In this document: one piece after another, positions 1-5,993 of the stretch
How the letters are laid out: each line of letters starts with the position of its first letter
Position numbering within the stretch: the stretch's first letter is position 1
Source: Gammaproteobacteria bacterium
GTDB taxonomy: Bacteria; Pseudomonadota; Gammaproteobacteria; Competibacterales; Competibacteraceae
Length of the DNA: 8,563 bases
Reading direction: 5' to 3'
Assembly (NCBI GenBank): GCA_020047885.1
Contig: JAIFNF010000241.1
Coordinates: 1 to 8,563 of the forward strand
Notes under the pieces: generated by a model
Databases searched by the model: none
Told to the model about the DNA's origin: nothing
The model's input: the letters and a program-made list of their open reading frames with translations, nothing else
Made by a program: the position numbers and the translations under genes

Positions 1-75
1 AAAATCCTTGCCCAGGTATTTCTTAATCGTCTTCGCCTTGGCCGGCGATTCCACAATGACCAGATTTTTGCTCAT
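1..75 (-). CDS. topA: DNA topoisomerase I, N-terminal fragment (runs off the left edge)
   Basis: Only the first 25 codons are present, from an ATG at 75-73 leftward to base 1. They contain VIVESPAKAKTIKKYLG, the hallmark start of the TOPRIM domain of type IA topoisomerases. In this family the Glu of VESPAKA (residue 9 here) is part of the TOPRIM active-site region. TopA relaxes negatively supercoiled DNA in the cytoplasm by passing one strand through a transient single-strand break. The start is set by homology, since the family normally begins 5-8 residues before VESPAKAK. The frame stays open for about 32 codons upstream (GTG and TTG available), but those codons resemble nothing in the family. 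No good Shine-Dalgarno sequence precedes the ATG; the bases just upstream are CCCCCCTAAAATC. It lies downstream of dprA on the same strand, separated by a likely terminator and a leader of about 150 bases, so it probably has its own promoter. Confidence 0.93.
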   Translation of the reverse strand, partial: MSKNLVIVESPAKAKTIKKYLGKDF

Positions 76-221
76 GATTTTAGGGGGGTTGATAACAACA
101 GGGAGCGCCGGAACTGCTGCGCTATTCGGCACGATTCCGGCGTCATCCAGGATGGGGATCAATCGCTACATCCACGTCCATCGCGTTTTGAAACCGATCT
201 ATGTGGGAATTCAGCGCTTAA
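76..221 (-). other. topA leader / dprA-topA intergenic region
   Basis: This stretch between the dprA terminator and the topA start should hold the topA promoter and 5' leader, but I cannot pick out a convincing -35/-10 pair. The only clear structure is the inverted repeat at 106-142. The only short frame with an ATG on this strand encodes 12 codons (MDVDVAIDPHPG) and shows no sign of being a gene. In many relatives a DUF494 gene (smg) lies between dprA and topA; there is no room for it here. Confidence 0.5.
106..142 (-). repeat. 8-bp inverted repeat in the topA leader
   Basis: The arms CGCCGGAA (106-113) and TTCCGGCG (135-142) are exact reverse complements separated by 21 bases. On the minus strand the element ends about 30 bases before the topA ATG. 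It could be an operator for a dimeric regulator or a hairpin in the topA mRNA leader. It is not followed by a U-run, so it is unlikely to be a terminator. Function is inference only. Confidence 0.45.
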
Positions 222-253
222 TACATACAAAGCCCCCGCTGTTTGGCGAGGGC
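222..253 (-). terminator. Rho-independent terminator after dprA
   Basis: Reading leftward, GCCCTCGC (253-246), a 6-base loop (245-240) and GCGGGGGC (239-232) form an 8-bp stem with one G-U pair. The stem is followed by TTTGTATGTATT, an imperfect U-rich tail. It lies about 20 bases after the dprA stop codon, as expected for the end of the LysM-dprA transcript. The tail is interrupted by G residues, so termination may be partial and some read-through into topA is possible. Confidence 0.65.
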
Positions 254-274
254 AAGGCGTCGCTTAACCGGACT

Positions 275-1402
275 TCAGGCTTTCAGGCGGCAGTACAGGC
301 CGCCCGGGACGGCCGCCACATACCCTTCCAGTTCCAGAATCAACAGCATGGAGGAAACGGCTTCCGCCGTCAATCCACAGCGCTCCACCAGCCCATCGAC
401 GCTGGCCGGTTCGTCGCCCATCTTGGCTAACAGTTGCTGGTAATCGTCGTCCAGCGGCAGAGCCTCGGTCGGCGATGCGGTCATTGACAGCACGGAAGCC
501 TCCCTATTCACCGCCGCCAGCGATCCCAGTTCTTCCAGAATATCCGCGGCAGTTTCGACCAGTTTCGCGCCCTGGCGAATCAGCGCATGGCAACCCTTGG
601 CCAACGGGTTGTGAATGGAGCCGGGAATAGCGAACACTTCACGACCCTGTTCCACCGCTTGCCGGGCGGTAATCAGCGAACCGCTCTGCGCCGCCGCTTC
701 CACCACCAGCACCCCTAGCGCCAGGCCACTGATCAGCCGGTTGCGCTGCGGGAAATTACCGGCGACGGGTGACGTGCCAATTGGAAATTCCGAGACCAGT
801 GCGCCCTGTTCCGCGATGGCGTGGGCCAGATTGCGATGTTTGGCGGGATAAACCCGATCCAGGCTGGTGCCCATGACAGCAATGGTTCGACCATTGCTAT
901 TCAGTGCGCCCTGATGCGCCGCGGCGTCAATGCCCAGCGCCAGGCCACTGGTAATGACCATGCCCGCCCCGGCCAGATAGGCGGCAAAACTCTGCGCGGT
1001 TTCCCGACCGAGTGGCGTGGGATTGCGGGTGCCGACGATGGCCAACTGCTGCGCCCGCAGACAGGCCGGGTCGCCGCGCACGAATAATAACGGGGGCGGA
1101 TAGGGAATTTGCCGCAGCAATGGTGGATAGCGCACGTCATCCAGCGCGAGCAAATCATTGCCGGATTGCTCCAGCCAGGCCAGATCCTGCTCGACGCCCC
1201 GCCAGTCCGGGGCGCTCACATACTCCAGCGCTGACGGGGGCAAATCCAGCCGCGCCCATTCGGTGCGGCCAGCCGCAAACGCTGCGGCAGCGGAACCGAA
1301 ATGCTCCAGCAACCGGGCGAAACGAGCCGGCCCGACGCCGGGCGCTCGCAGCAGCGCCAGCAGCCAGGCCGGATCGTGAGTCGGGGGCGGGAACTCGTTC
1401 AG
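275..1402 (-). CDS. dprA: DNA-processing protein DprA (Smf)
   Basis: DprA binds incoming single-stranded DNA in the cytoplasm during natural transformation and loads RecA; many non-competent bacteria also carry it. With the start at 1402 it has 375 residues, a normal family length. An N-terminal helix-hairpin-helix-like segment (LLRAPGVGPARF, about residues 15-26) leads into the Rossmann-like domain. That domain shows VGTRNPTPLG (123-132), SGLALGIDAAAH (152-163), GTSLDRVYP (178-186; usually GTGLDRVYP), FPQRNRLISGLA (217-228) and SGSLITARQA (240-249). A C-terminal winged-helix domain (about 320-375) ends at TGA 277-275. Start choice: no in-frame ATG, GTG or TTG lies between the upstream stop (1474-1472) and a TTG at 1312. 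Starting at that TTG would delete the N-terminal APGVGP segment. The CTG at 1402-1400 overlaps the LysM stop as CTGA, so coupled initiation there is preferred. The conservative alternative is 275-1312 (345 aa). The product is certain; the start is not. Confidence 0.93.
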   Translation of the reverse strand: MNEFPPPTHDPAWLLALLRAPGVGPARFARLLEHFGSAAAAFAAGRTEWARLDLPPSALEYVSAPDWRGVEQDLAWLEQSGNDLLALDDVRYPPLLRQIPYPPPLLFVRGDPACLRAQQLAIVGTRNPTPLGRETAQSFAAYLAGAGMVITSGLALGIDAAAHQGALNSNGRTIAVMGTSLDRVYPAKHRNLAHAIAEQGALVSEFPIGTSPVAGNFPQRNRLISGLALGVLVVEAAAQSGSLITARQAVEQGREVFAIPGSIHNPLAKGCHALIRQGAKLVETAADILEELGSLAAVNREASVLSMTASPTEALPLDDDYQQLLAKMGDEPASVDGLVERCGLTAEAVSSMLLILELEGYVAAVPGGLYCRLKA

Positions 1403-2544
1403 GGTGTCGTGACCCGGTCGCGCAGGCGAATGGCGCGTTCGGCCTGCATCACCAGCGCGTAGCTGACCAGATCATGCACCTTGTAGACCATGATCAACCC
1501 CGAGCGCTCGCCGGGGATTTTGACGGTTCCACCGGACACCGAGTCTGCAACCTCGCGATCCTTGGCATAAATGGCCAGCACATGGCCCGGCTCCAGACCT
1601 TCCTGAGCCCCCAGGTTGATGACCACGCTGCTGTACTGGGTGATCTGGGTCACGTCCGGATCGAGATTGACCAGGATGAAGCCTTCGGTGTCGGGCGGGA
1701 CCGGATGCGGTTCAAAGCTATAAAGCTCGGCTTCCTCCTCGAAGGGAAACAACCGGTCGCCGGCGCGGATTGGAGCGATGGTATTGGCCAGTACCATCGT
1801 CGCCGGATCAGCGTCTTTTTCGAGGACGGCCTGACCCAGGTAGATACCGGCGGTGCCCAGATTACGACCAGAACCCGGCTCCATCAACGGCTCGCTGGGG
1901 CGGAACACTTGATAGCGCGCTTGGTCAAAGATGGCACCACGCGCGTAAATCCGGTCGCGGTCGGCGTACATCACCTGCTCGTCATCATCGGCCACGATGT
2001 AGGGAGCGCCTTTCCACTGGCCATCGCTCAACACCAGGGCACGGGTCAGGAAGGATTCGACCGCGTCGCGGGGCACCGGCGGGATGGGCTGGCTGAGTTC
2101 TTCTACCCGAACTTGTGGCGACAGCTTGATGAGCGGCACGTCTTCACGTTCGGCGACTTCCAGGTGCGGTTGGCCGCTGGCGTTATAGCTAAAGCGCAGT
2201 ACATCGCCGGGGTAAATGCGGTTGGGATTGCGGATTTGCGGGTTTTCCCGCCAGATTTGCCGCCACTGCCAGGGATGCTGGAGAAACCGTGCCGCGATGC
2301 TCCACAGCGTATCGCCCGCAGCGACGGTGTAGGTTTGCGGGTGATCGGGACGCAGGACCACCGGCGCTTCAGCCACGACGGTTGTTGCCATCAGGGGTGG
2401 TTCACCGGGAGTTGCGGTGGCCGGCCCGGATTCGGGGTCGGATTGATCGGGTGAAACGGGATTTTGGGCGCACGCCCCGACCAGGATCGCCATCGTCAGC
2501 GACAGGGCGGTTCTCAAGCGCCTTGAGGAATGCGAGATATTCAT
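1399..2544 (-). CDS. LysM-domain lipoprotein
   Basis: A predicted exported lipoprotein of 381 residues that probably binds peptidoglycan. The N terminus has basic residues (RRLR, 8-11), a hydrophobic stretch (about 13-24) and a lipobox-like LVGAC, giving lipidation at Cys25. A Pro/Ser/Thr-rich linker (26-70) follows. The LysM domain spans about 72-118 (YTVAAGDTLWSIA through YPGDVLRF), the motif that binds GlcNAc-containing glycans. The rest (about 135-381) matches the uncharacterised C-terminal part conserved in the LysM proteins found beside dprA and def in beta- and gammaproteobacteria. Start: GGAGG lies 12 bases before the ATG at 2544. A second ATG at 2556 directly abuts GGAGG, too close to use well, and would add four residues (MSTD). 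An even longer frame to 2679 would run through the divergent promoter region and is rejected. It is the first gene of the leftward unit, and its stop overlaps the proposed dprA start. Its biological role is not established. Confidence 0.88.
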   Translation of the reverse strand: MNISHSSRRLRTALSLTMAILVGACAQNPVSPDQSDPESGPATATPGEPPLMATTVVAEAPVVLRPDHPQTYTVAAGDTLWSIAARFLQHPWQWRQIWRENPQIRNPNRIYPGDVLRFSYNASGQPHLEVAEREDVPLIKLSPQVRVEELSQPIPPVPRDAVESFLTRALVLSDGQWKGAPYIVADDDEQVMYADRDRIYARGAIFDQARYQVFRPSEPLMEPGSGRNLGTAGIYLGQAVLEKDADPATMVLANTIAPIRAGDRLFPFEEEAELYSFEPHPVPPDTEGFILVNLDPDVTQITQYSSVVINLGAQEGLEPGHVLAIYAKDREVADSVSGGTVKIPGERSGLIMVYKVHDLVSYALVMQAERAIRLRDRVTTP

Positions 2545-2607
2545 GTCCGTGCTCATCCTCCGGAAGGAAACAGGCGGGGGCGGTATGGCCAAGCCCCCAA
2601 TTGATAA

Positions 2608-2613
2608 AGTATA
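2608..2613 (-). promoter_or_regulatory. Candidate -10 box for the LysM-dprA unit
   Basis: On the minus strand the bases read TATACT, one mismatch from TATAAT. Transcription would start near 2601, giving a leader of about 57 bases to the ATG at 2544. The expected -35 position (about 2631-2636) reads ACGAGA and is a poor match, so the promoter may be weak or need an activator. Confidence 0.45.
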
Positions 2614-2614
2614 G

Positions 2615-2628
2615 CCCCGACGCCGGGG
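2615..2628. repeat. GC-rich palindrome between the divergent -10 boxes
   Basis: CCCCG (2615-2619) and CGGGG (2624-2628) are reverse complements around a 4-base centre. The element lies in the spacer of both candidate promoters. It could be a binding site affecting both directions or a chance GC-rich dyad. Confidence 0.35.
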
Positions 2629-2635
2629 TTTCTCG

Positions 2636-2641
2636 TATGAT
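2636..2641 (+). promoter_or_regulatory. Candidate -10 box for the def operon
   Basis: TATGAT is one mismatch from TATAAT. A start near 2648 would give a leader of about 43 bases to the def ATG at 2691. No good -35 lies 16-18 bases upstream; the region there (2613-2618) is AGCCCC. A TTGATA at 2601-2606 is 29 bases away, too far to pair with it. Confidence 0.45.
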
Positions 2642-2690
2642 TTCGCATTGAACGACTGAAAATGATCAAAACAGGGCATTGAGAGCCGCT

Positions 2691-3203
2691 ATGGCAACAT
2701 TGAACATATTGCATTATCCCGATTCCCGGTTGCGCAAACTGGCGCTGCCGGTGGAAACCGTCGATACCAGTATCCGGACACTGATCGCGGATATGCTGGA
2801 AACCATGTACGCCGCACCAGGCATTGGTCTGGCGGCGACCCAGGTGGATGTCCAGAAACGGGTGGTCGTGATGGATCTATCCGATCGCAAGAATCAACCT
2901 CGGGTGTTTATCAATCCCACGATCCTCGAGCGTCAGGGCGAGGAGGAGTGTGAGGAAGGCTGTCTGTCGGTACCGGGCTACTCTGAGACGGTGCGCCGCG
3001 CCGAGTGGGTTCGCGTCAGTGCGCTGGATCGCGACGGCGAACCGTTTGAAATCGAAACCGGTGGGCTACTGGCGGTCTGCATTCAGCATGAGATTGATCA
3101 CCTGGACGGCAAGCTGTTCGTGGATTATCTGTCGACGCTCAAGCGCGACCGCATCCGCAAGAAACTGGAAAAGCAGGCGCGTCTCGAACCGCGGGTGTCC
3201 TGA
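2691..3203 (+). CDS. def: Peptide deformylase
   Basis: A metalloenzyme that removes the formyl group from the N-terminal fMet of new proteins as they leave the ribosome. The 170 residues are full family length. All three active-site motifs are intact: GIGLAATQ (44-51), EGCLSVP (89-95) with metal ligand Cys91, and QHEIDH (132-137) with ligands His133 and His137 and catalytic Glu134. The basic C-terminal helix (about 148-165, rich in Lys and Arg) corresponds to the ribosome-binding tail of the Escherichia coli enzyme. The ATG at 2691 is chosen because [11 protein letters not shown] matches the usual N terminus and GAGAG precedes it by 5 bases. A TTG at 2679 would add four residues and is less likely. 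The stop overlaps the fmt start by one base (TGATG), as expected for the conserved def-fmt pair. Confidence 0.98.
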   Translation: MATLNILHYPDSRLRKLALPVETVDTSIRTLIADMLETMYAAPGIGLAATQVDVQKRVVVMDLSDRKNQPRVFINPTILERQGEEECEEGCLSVPGYSETVRRAEWVRVSALDRDGEPFEIETGGLLAVCIQHEIDHLDGKLFVDYLSTLKRDRIRKKLEKQARLEPRVS

Positions 3204-4147
3204 TGATGGCTGCGCTGCGCCTGATTTTTGCCGGCACTCCCGATTTCGCCATGCCCTCCCTGCAGGTTCTGCTGGAGGCGGGCTATTCGGTGGTCGCGGT
3301 TTATACCCAGCCAGATCGACCGGCCGGCCGGGGACGCCAATTGCGCGCCAGCCGCATTAAAACCTGCGCTCAGGCGGCGGGTATCCCGGTCTATCAGCCA
3401 ACGACGCTGCGTGAACCAGCCGTGCAGGCCGAACTGGCCGCGTTGCAGCCCGATTTGTTAATTGTCGCCGCCTACGGATTGATTCTGCCCCCGGAAGTCC
3501 TGGCTATCCCGCGCCTGGACTGCATTAATGTCCATGCCTCGCTGTTGCCCCGCTGGCGGGGTGCTGCGCCGATTCACCGGGCGCTGATGGCGGGTGATGC
3601 CGAGACCGGCATCAGCATTATGCGGATGGAAGCCGGTCTCGATACCGGTCCGGTGTTCGCCCAAGCGGCCTTCCCCATCGCCCACGGGATGACCGGCGGT
3701 GAATTGCATGATGCGCTGGCTCAACTGGGCGCTTTGACCTTGCGGGCGACGTTGCCGGAGTTATTGGCGGGACGCCGGTCGCCAGAACCCCAGGACGCTA
3801 TGCTCGCGACCTATGCTGCCAAGTTGAACAAGAGCGATCTGGAACTGGACTGGACCCGGTCAGCACTGGAACTGGAGCGCCAGGTGCTGGCGTTCAATCC
3901 TTACCCCATAGCGCAAACCCGGCTTGAGGAATACGTCCTGCGCATCTGGCGAGCGGTGGCTGAAGAGACCACAGTGACCGCACCGCCCGGTACGGTTCTG
4001 CACGAAGACTCGTCGGGTATCCGGGTGGCTACCGGGTCTGGAATCCTGCGCTTGACCGAAGTGCAATTGCCCGGCGGCAAACCGCTGCCGGTCGCCGCCT
4101 TTCTGAATGCGCGCCAACTGTCCGGTCGACGGTTGGGCGCGGCATGA
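3203..4147 (+). CDS. fmt: Methionyl-tRNA formyltransferase
   Basis: Transfers a formyl group from 10-formyltetrahydrofolate to Met-tRNA(fMet) for translation initiation; Def later removes it. At 314 residues it is almost identical in length to the E. coli enzyme. The N-terminal formyltransferase domain (about 4-190) shows FAGTPDFA (9-16), YTQPDRPAGRGRQL (34-47, the tRNA-contacting loop region), INVHASLLPRWRGAAPI (108-124) and GLDTGPV (145-151). The catalytic residues Asn109, His111 and Asp147 are present. The C-terminal tRNA-binding OB-like domain (about 210-314) ends with the usual FLNAR segment. The start overlaps the def stop by one base. A second ATG follows directly at 3206, so the true start may be one codon later. 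The stop overlaps the rsmB start by four bases (ATGA). Confidence 0.98.
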   Translation: MMAALRLIFAGTPDFAMPSLQVLLEAGYSVVAVYTQPDRPAGRGRQLRASRIKTCAQAAGIPVYQPTTLREPAVQAELAALQPDLLIVAAYGLILPPEVLAIPRLDCINVHASLLPRWRGAAPIHRALMAGDAETGISIMRMEAGLDTGPVFAQAAFPIAHGMTGGELHDALAQLGALTLRATLPELLAGRRSPEPQDAMLATYAAKLNKSDLELDWTRSALELERQVLAFNPYPIAQTRLEEYVLRIWRAVAEETTVTAPPGTVLHEDSSGIRVATGSGILRLTEVQLPGGKPLPVAAFLNARQLSGRRLGAA

Positions 4148-5436
4148 CGGTTCGCGCCAGTGCAGCCCGAGTGCTGGGGCAGGTCTTCGGCAACGGAGCC
4201 TCGCTGAGTACCGCACTACCGCTGACTTTAAGCGCGACGGATCCGCACGATCGCGGCCTGCTCCAGGAATTATGCTATGGGGTCTGTCGCTGGCATCCGC
4301 AGTTGCAGGCCTGGCTAGATCGATTACTGACACGGCCGCTGGACCCGCGTGAACACACTATTCACGCTTTATTGCTGGTCGGCTTGTATCAGTTGCAGCA
4401 CCTGCGCATTCCCGAATACGCCACGGTGGCGGAAACCGTCGCGGCCACCCGCGTCTTGCGGAAACCGTGGGCGGCCGGTTTAACCAATGCCGTGTTGCGG
4501 GCGGCGGTGCGGCGGCAGGCGGAACTCATCGAGTGGCTGGACACGGATCCGGTAGCCCGCACGGCTCATCCACGCTGGCTGCTCGAACGGTTGCAGCAGG
4601 ACTGGCCGGAGGACTGGTCGGCCATCGTCGCCGCCAACAACGTTCGCCCGCCGTTCACCCTGCGGATTAACCCGCGTCACAACCTTTCCGAAGCATTTGC
4701 CGCTCGTGGAGCAAGCGTTGCCCATGTCGCCACAGGGCTGATGTTGCGTGAACCCGTTGACCCGTCCGGTTTACCCGGCTTCGCGGAAGGCTGGATTTCC
4801 GTGCAGGACGCCGCCGCCCAACTGGCGGCACCGTTGCTGAACGTTCAGCCCGGAATGCGGGTACTGGACGCTTGCGCGGCTCCCGGTGGTAAAACCGGTC
4901 ATCTGCTGGAATGCGCCCCGGAGGCGGATTTGACCGCCCTGGATCAGGATGCTGCTCGCCTCAAACGGGTGCGGGATAATCTGCACCGACTGGGCGTCAA
5001 GGCGCGTTTGGTGACGGGCGACGCCCGGCAACCGGCGACCTGGTGGGACGGAATTCCCTATGACCGGATTTTGCTGGACGCTCCGTGTTCGGCGACGGGG
5101 GTGATTCGCCGCCACCCCGACATCAAACTACTGCGCCGGGCGGCGGACATCGCAACGCTGGCCGCACAACAACAGGTGATGCTGAGCAGTCTGTGGCCGT
5201 TGCTGCGCCCCGGCGGTCAGTTGCTTTACGCGACCTGCTCAGTCCTGCGTCAGGAGAATGAGCAGGTGATTAACCGCTTTCTGACCGTGCAACCCGATGC
5301 CGAAGAGTCGGCTATCCCGGCGCTTTGGGGCCGACCCCTGGCGCACGGTCGGCAAATTCTGCCCGGAGAGGCCGACATGGATGGATTTTATTACGCCCAG
5401 TTGTTGAAACGTGGCGCACCGCCGGAGGGTGCCTGA
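4144..5436 (+). CDS. rsmB: 16S rRNA (cytosine-967-C5)-methyltransferase RsmB
   Basis: Also called Sun/Fmu. It uses S-adenosylmethionine to make m5C967 on 16S rRNA. The 430 residues match the family (429 in E. coli). Residues about 5-135 form the NusB-like RNA-binding domain. The N1-type RNA-binding insert follows (about 140-235, including HPRWLLERL at 142-150). The Rossmann methyltransferase has motif I LDACAAPGGKT (241-251), the acidic ribose-binding segment LDQD (266-269), TGDAR (291-295), motif IV LDAPCSATG (311-319) and motif VI YATCS (362-366). The two cysteines of the m5C mechanism are present: Cys365 (nucleophile) and Cys315 (product release). The C terminus DGFYYAQLLKR (413-423) is typical. 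It is coupled by ATGA to fmt and by TGATG to the DUF4390 gene. Confidence 0.98.
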   Translation: MTVRASAARVLGQVFGNGASLSTALPLTLSATDPHDRGLLQELCYGVCRWHPQLQAWLDRLLTRPLDPREHTIHALLLVGLYQLQHLRIPEYATVAETVAATRVLRKPWAAGLTNAVLRAAVRRQAELIEWLDTDPVARTAHPRWLLERLQQDWPEDWSAIVAANNVRPPFTLRINPRHNLSEAFAARGASVAHVATGLMLREPVDPSGLPGFAEGWISVQDAAAQLAAPLLNVQPGMRVLDACAAPGGKTGHLLECAPEADLTALDQDAARLKRVRDNLHRLGVKARLVTGDARQPATWWDGIPYDRILLDAPCSATGVIRRHPDIKLLRRAADIATLAAQQQVMLSSLWPLLRPGGQLLYATCSVLRQENEQVINRFLTVQPDAEESAIPALWGRPLAHGRQILPGEADMDGFYYAQLLKRGAPPEGA

Positions 5437-5993
5437 TGTTGGCGCGTCTTCGCCCTGGGATACACGGGCTGGCGCTGCTGACCCTGATGACCCTATCCGT
5501 TGCCTGGGCAGCGGGTTTTAACGTCCTGAGCGCTTCCACCCGGTTGGACGGCGAAGTCTACCGCTTGAACGCCCAAATCCAGTACCGCTTCAGTGGGGCT
5601 GTCCAGGAAGCCTTGGAAAATGGCGTACCGTTGATCATTGAACTGGAAATGGAAGTCCGGCGGCGACGCGCCTGGGCGTGGGATGAAACCGTTTACGCGC
5701 TGGTCCAGCGCTTCCGGCTCGAATACCACACCCTCAGTCGACAATATCTGGTCAGCAATCTCAACAGCGGTGAACGCCGGGCGTTCCCGAGTCGCGAGAG
5801 CGCCTTGCAGTTTATGGGGCAAGTGACCGATTTCCCTTTCCTGGATAAGGGGTTGCTGGCTCCGAATGAGCAGTACTATGGCGCTCTGCGCGCCCAACTG
5901 GATCTCGACGCCTTGCCGCCGCCGCTGCGTTTGTTTGCTTATATTTCAAATGACTGGCGATTGGCCAGTGAGTGGTGGGTATGGCGTCTCTGA
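5436..5993 (+). CDS. DUF4390 family secreted protein
   Basis: A 185-residue protein of unknown function, recognised as DUF4390 by its length, its pattern and its position between rsmB and ntrY. Residues about 1-26 form a Sec signal peptide: Arg residues at 4 and 6, a hydrophobic core LALLTLMTLSVAWAA (about 12-26), and likely cleavage after an Ala near 25-26. No lipobox or other membrane segment is seen. The mature part carries a charged segment with ELEMEVRRRRAW (about 68-79) and ends in aromatic residues (WWVWRL). The start at 5436 is chosen because it overlaps the rsmB stop (TGATG) and yields a proper signal peptide; a longer frame opening at 5325 lies inside rsmB and is rejected. Its last 13 bases overlap ntrY. 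The position suggests an exported partner of the NtrY sensor, but that is inference. Confidence 0.88.
   Translation: MLARLRPGIHGLALLTLMTLSVAWAAGFNVLSASTRLDGEVYRLNAQIQYRFSGAVQEALENGVPLIIELEMEVRRRRAWAWDETVYALVQRFRLEYHTLSRQYLVSNLNSGERRAFPSRESALQFMGQVTDFPFLDKGLLAPNEQYYGALRAQLDLDALPPPLRLFAYISNDWRLASEWWVWRL

Larger units (their letters stand above)
2545..2690. promoter_or_regulatory. Divergent intergenic promoter region
   Basis: This 146-bp gap separates the LysM gene (leftward) from def (rightward) and should promote both units. It contains a candidate -10 on each strand and a small GC palindrome between them. Neither -10 has a recognisable TTGACA-like hexamer at 16-18 bp, so these calls rest on the -10 boxes and on leader lengths of about 57 and 43 bases. 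No riboswitch or small gene was seen. Confidence 0.6.

Noticed and set aside
76..171. Longer topA start sites (TTG or GTG) up to about 32 codons upstream
   Set aside because: TopA proteins begin close to VESPAKAK, and the extra residues would run through the inverted repeat without resembling the family.
8..430. A 140-codon open frame on the plus strand across the topA start and the dprA end
   Set aside because: It covers topA, the intergenic region and dprA on the opposite strand and shows no protein-like motifs.
1195..1227. The GTSLDRVYP variant in DprA as a possible loss of function
   Set aside because: The single Gly-to-Ser change lies in an otherwise intact motif, and all other signature segments are conserved.
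1012..2454. A 480-codon open frame on the plus strand
   Set aside because: It is antisense to dprA and the LysM gene, both recognised by conserved motifs. Its translation has no recognisable domain; long antisense frames are common in GC-rich DNA.
2545..2679. Extension of the LysM gene to 2679
   Set aside because: It would cross the divergent promoter region and place a charged, Pro-rich segment ahead of a clear lipoprotein signal peptide.
5325..5435. Upstream start for the DUF4390 gene inside rsmB
   Set aside because: It would bury the signal peptide behind 37 residues; the ATG at 5436 gives a clean signal peptide and a TGATG coupling.
5493..5897. A 134-codon frame on the minus strand
   Set aside because: It is antisense to DUF4390, has no recognised motif, and lies inside an evident rightward operon.
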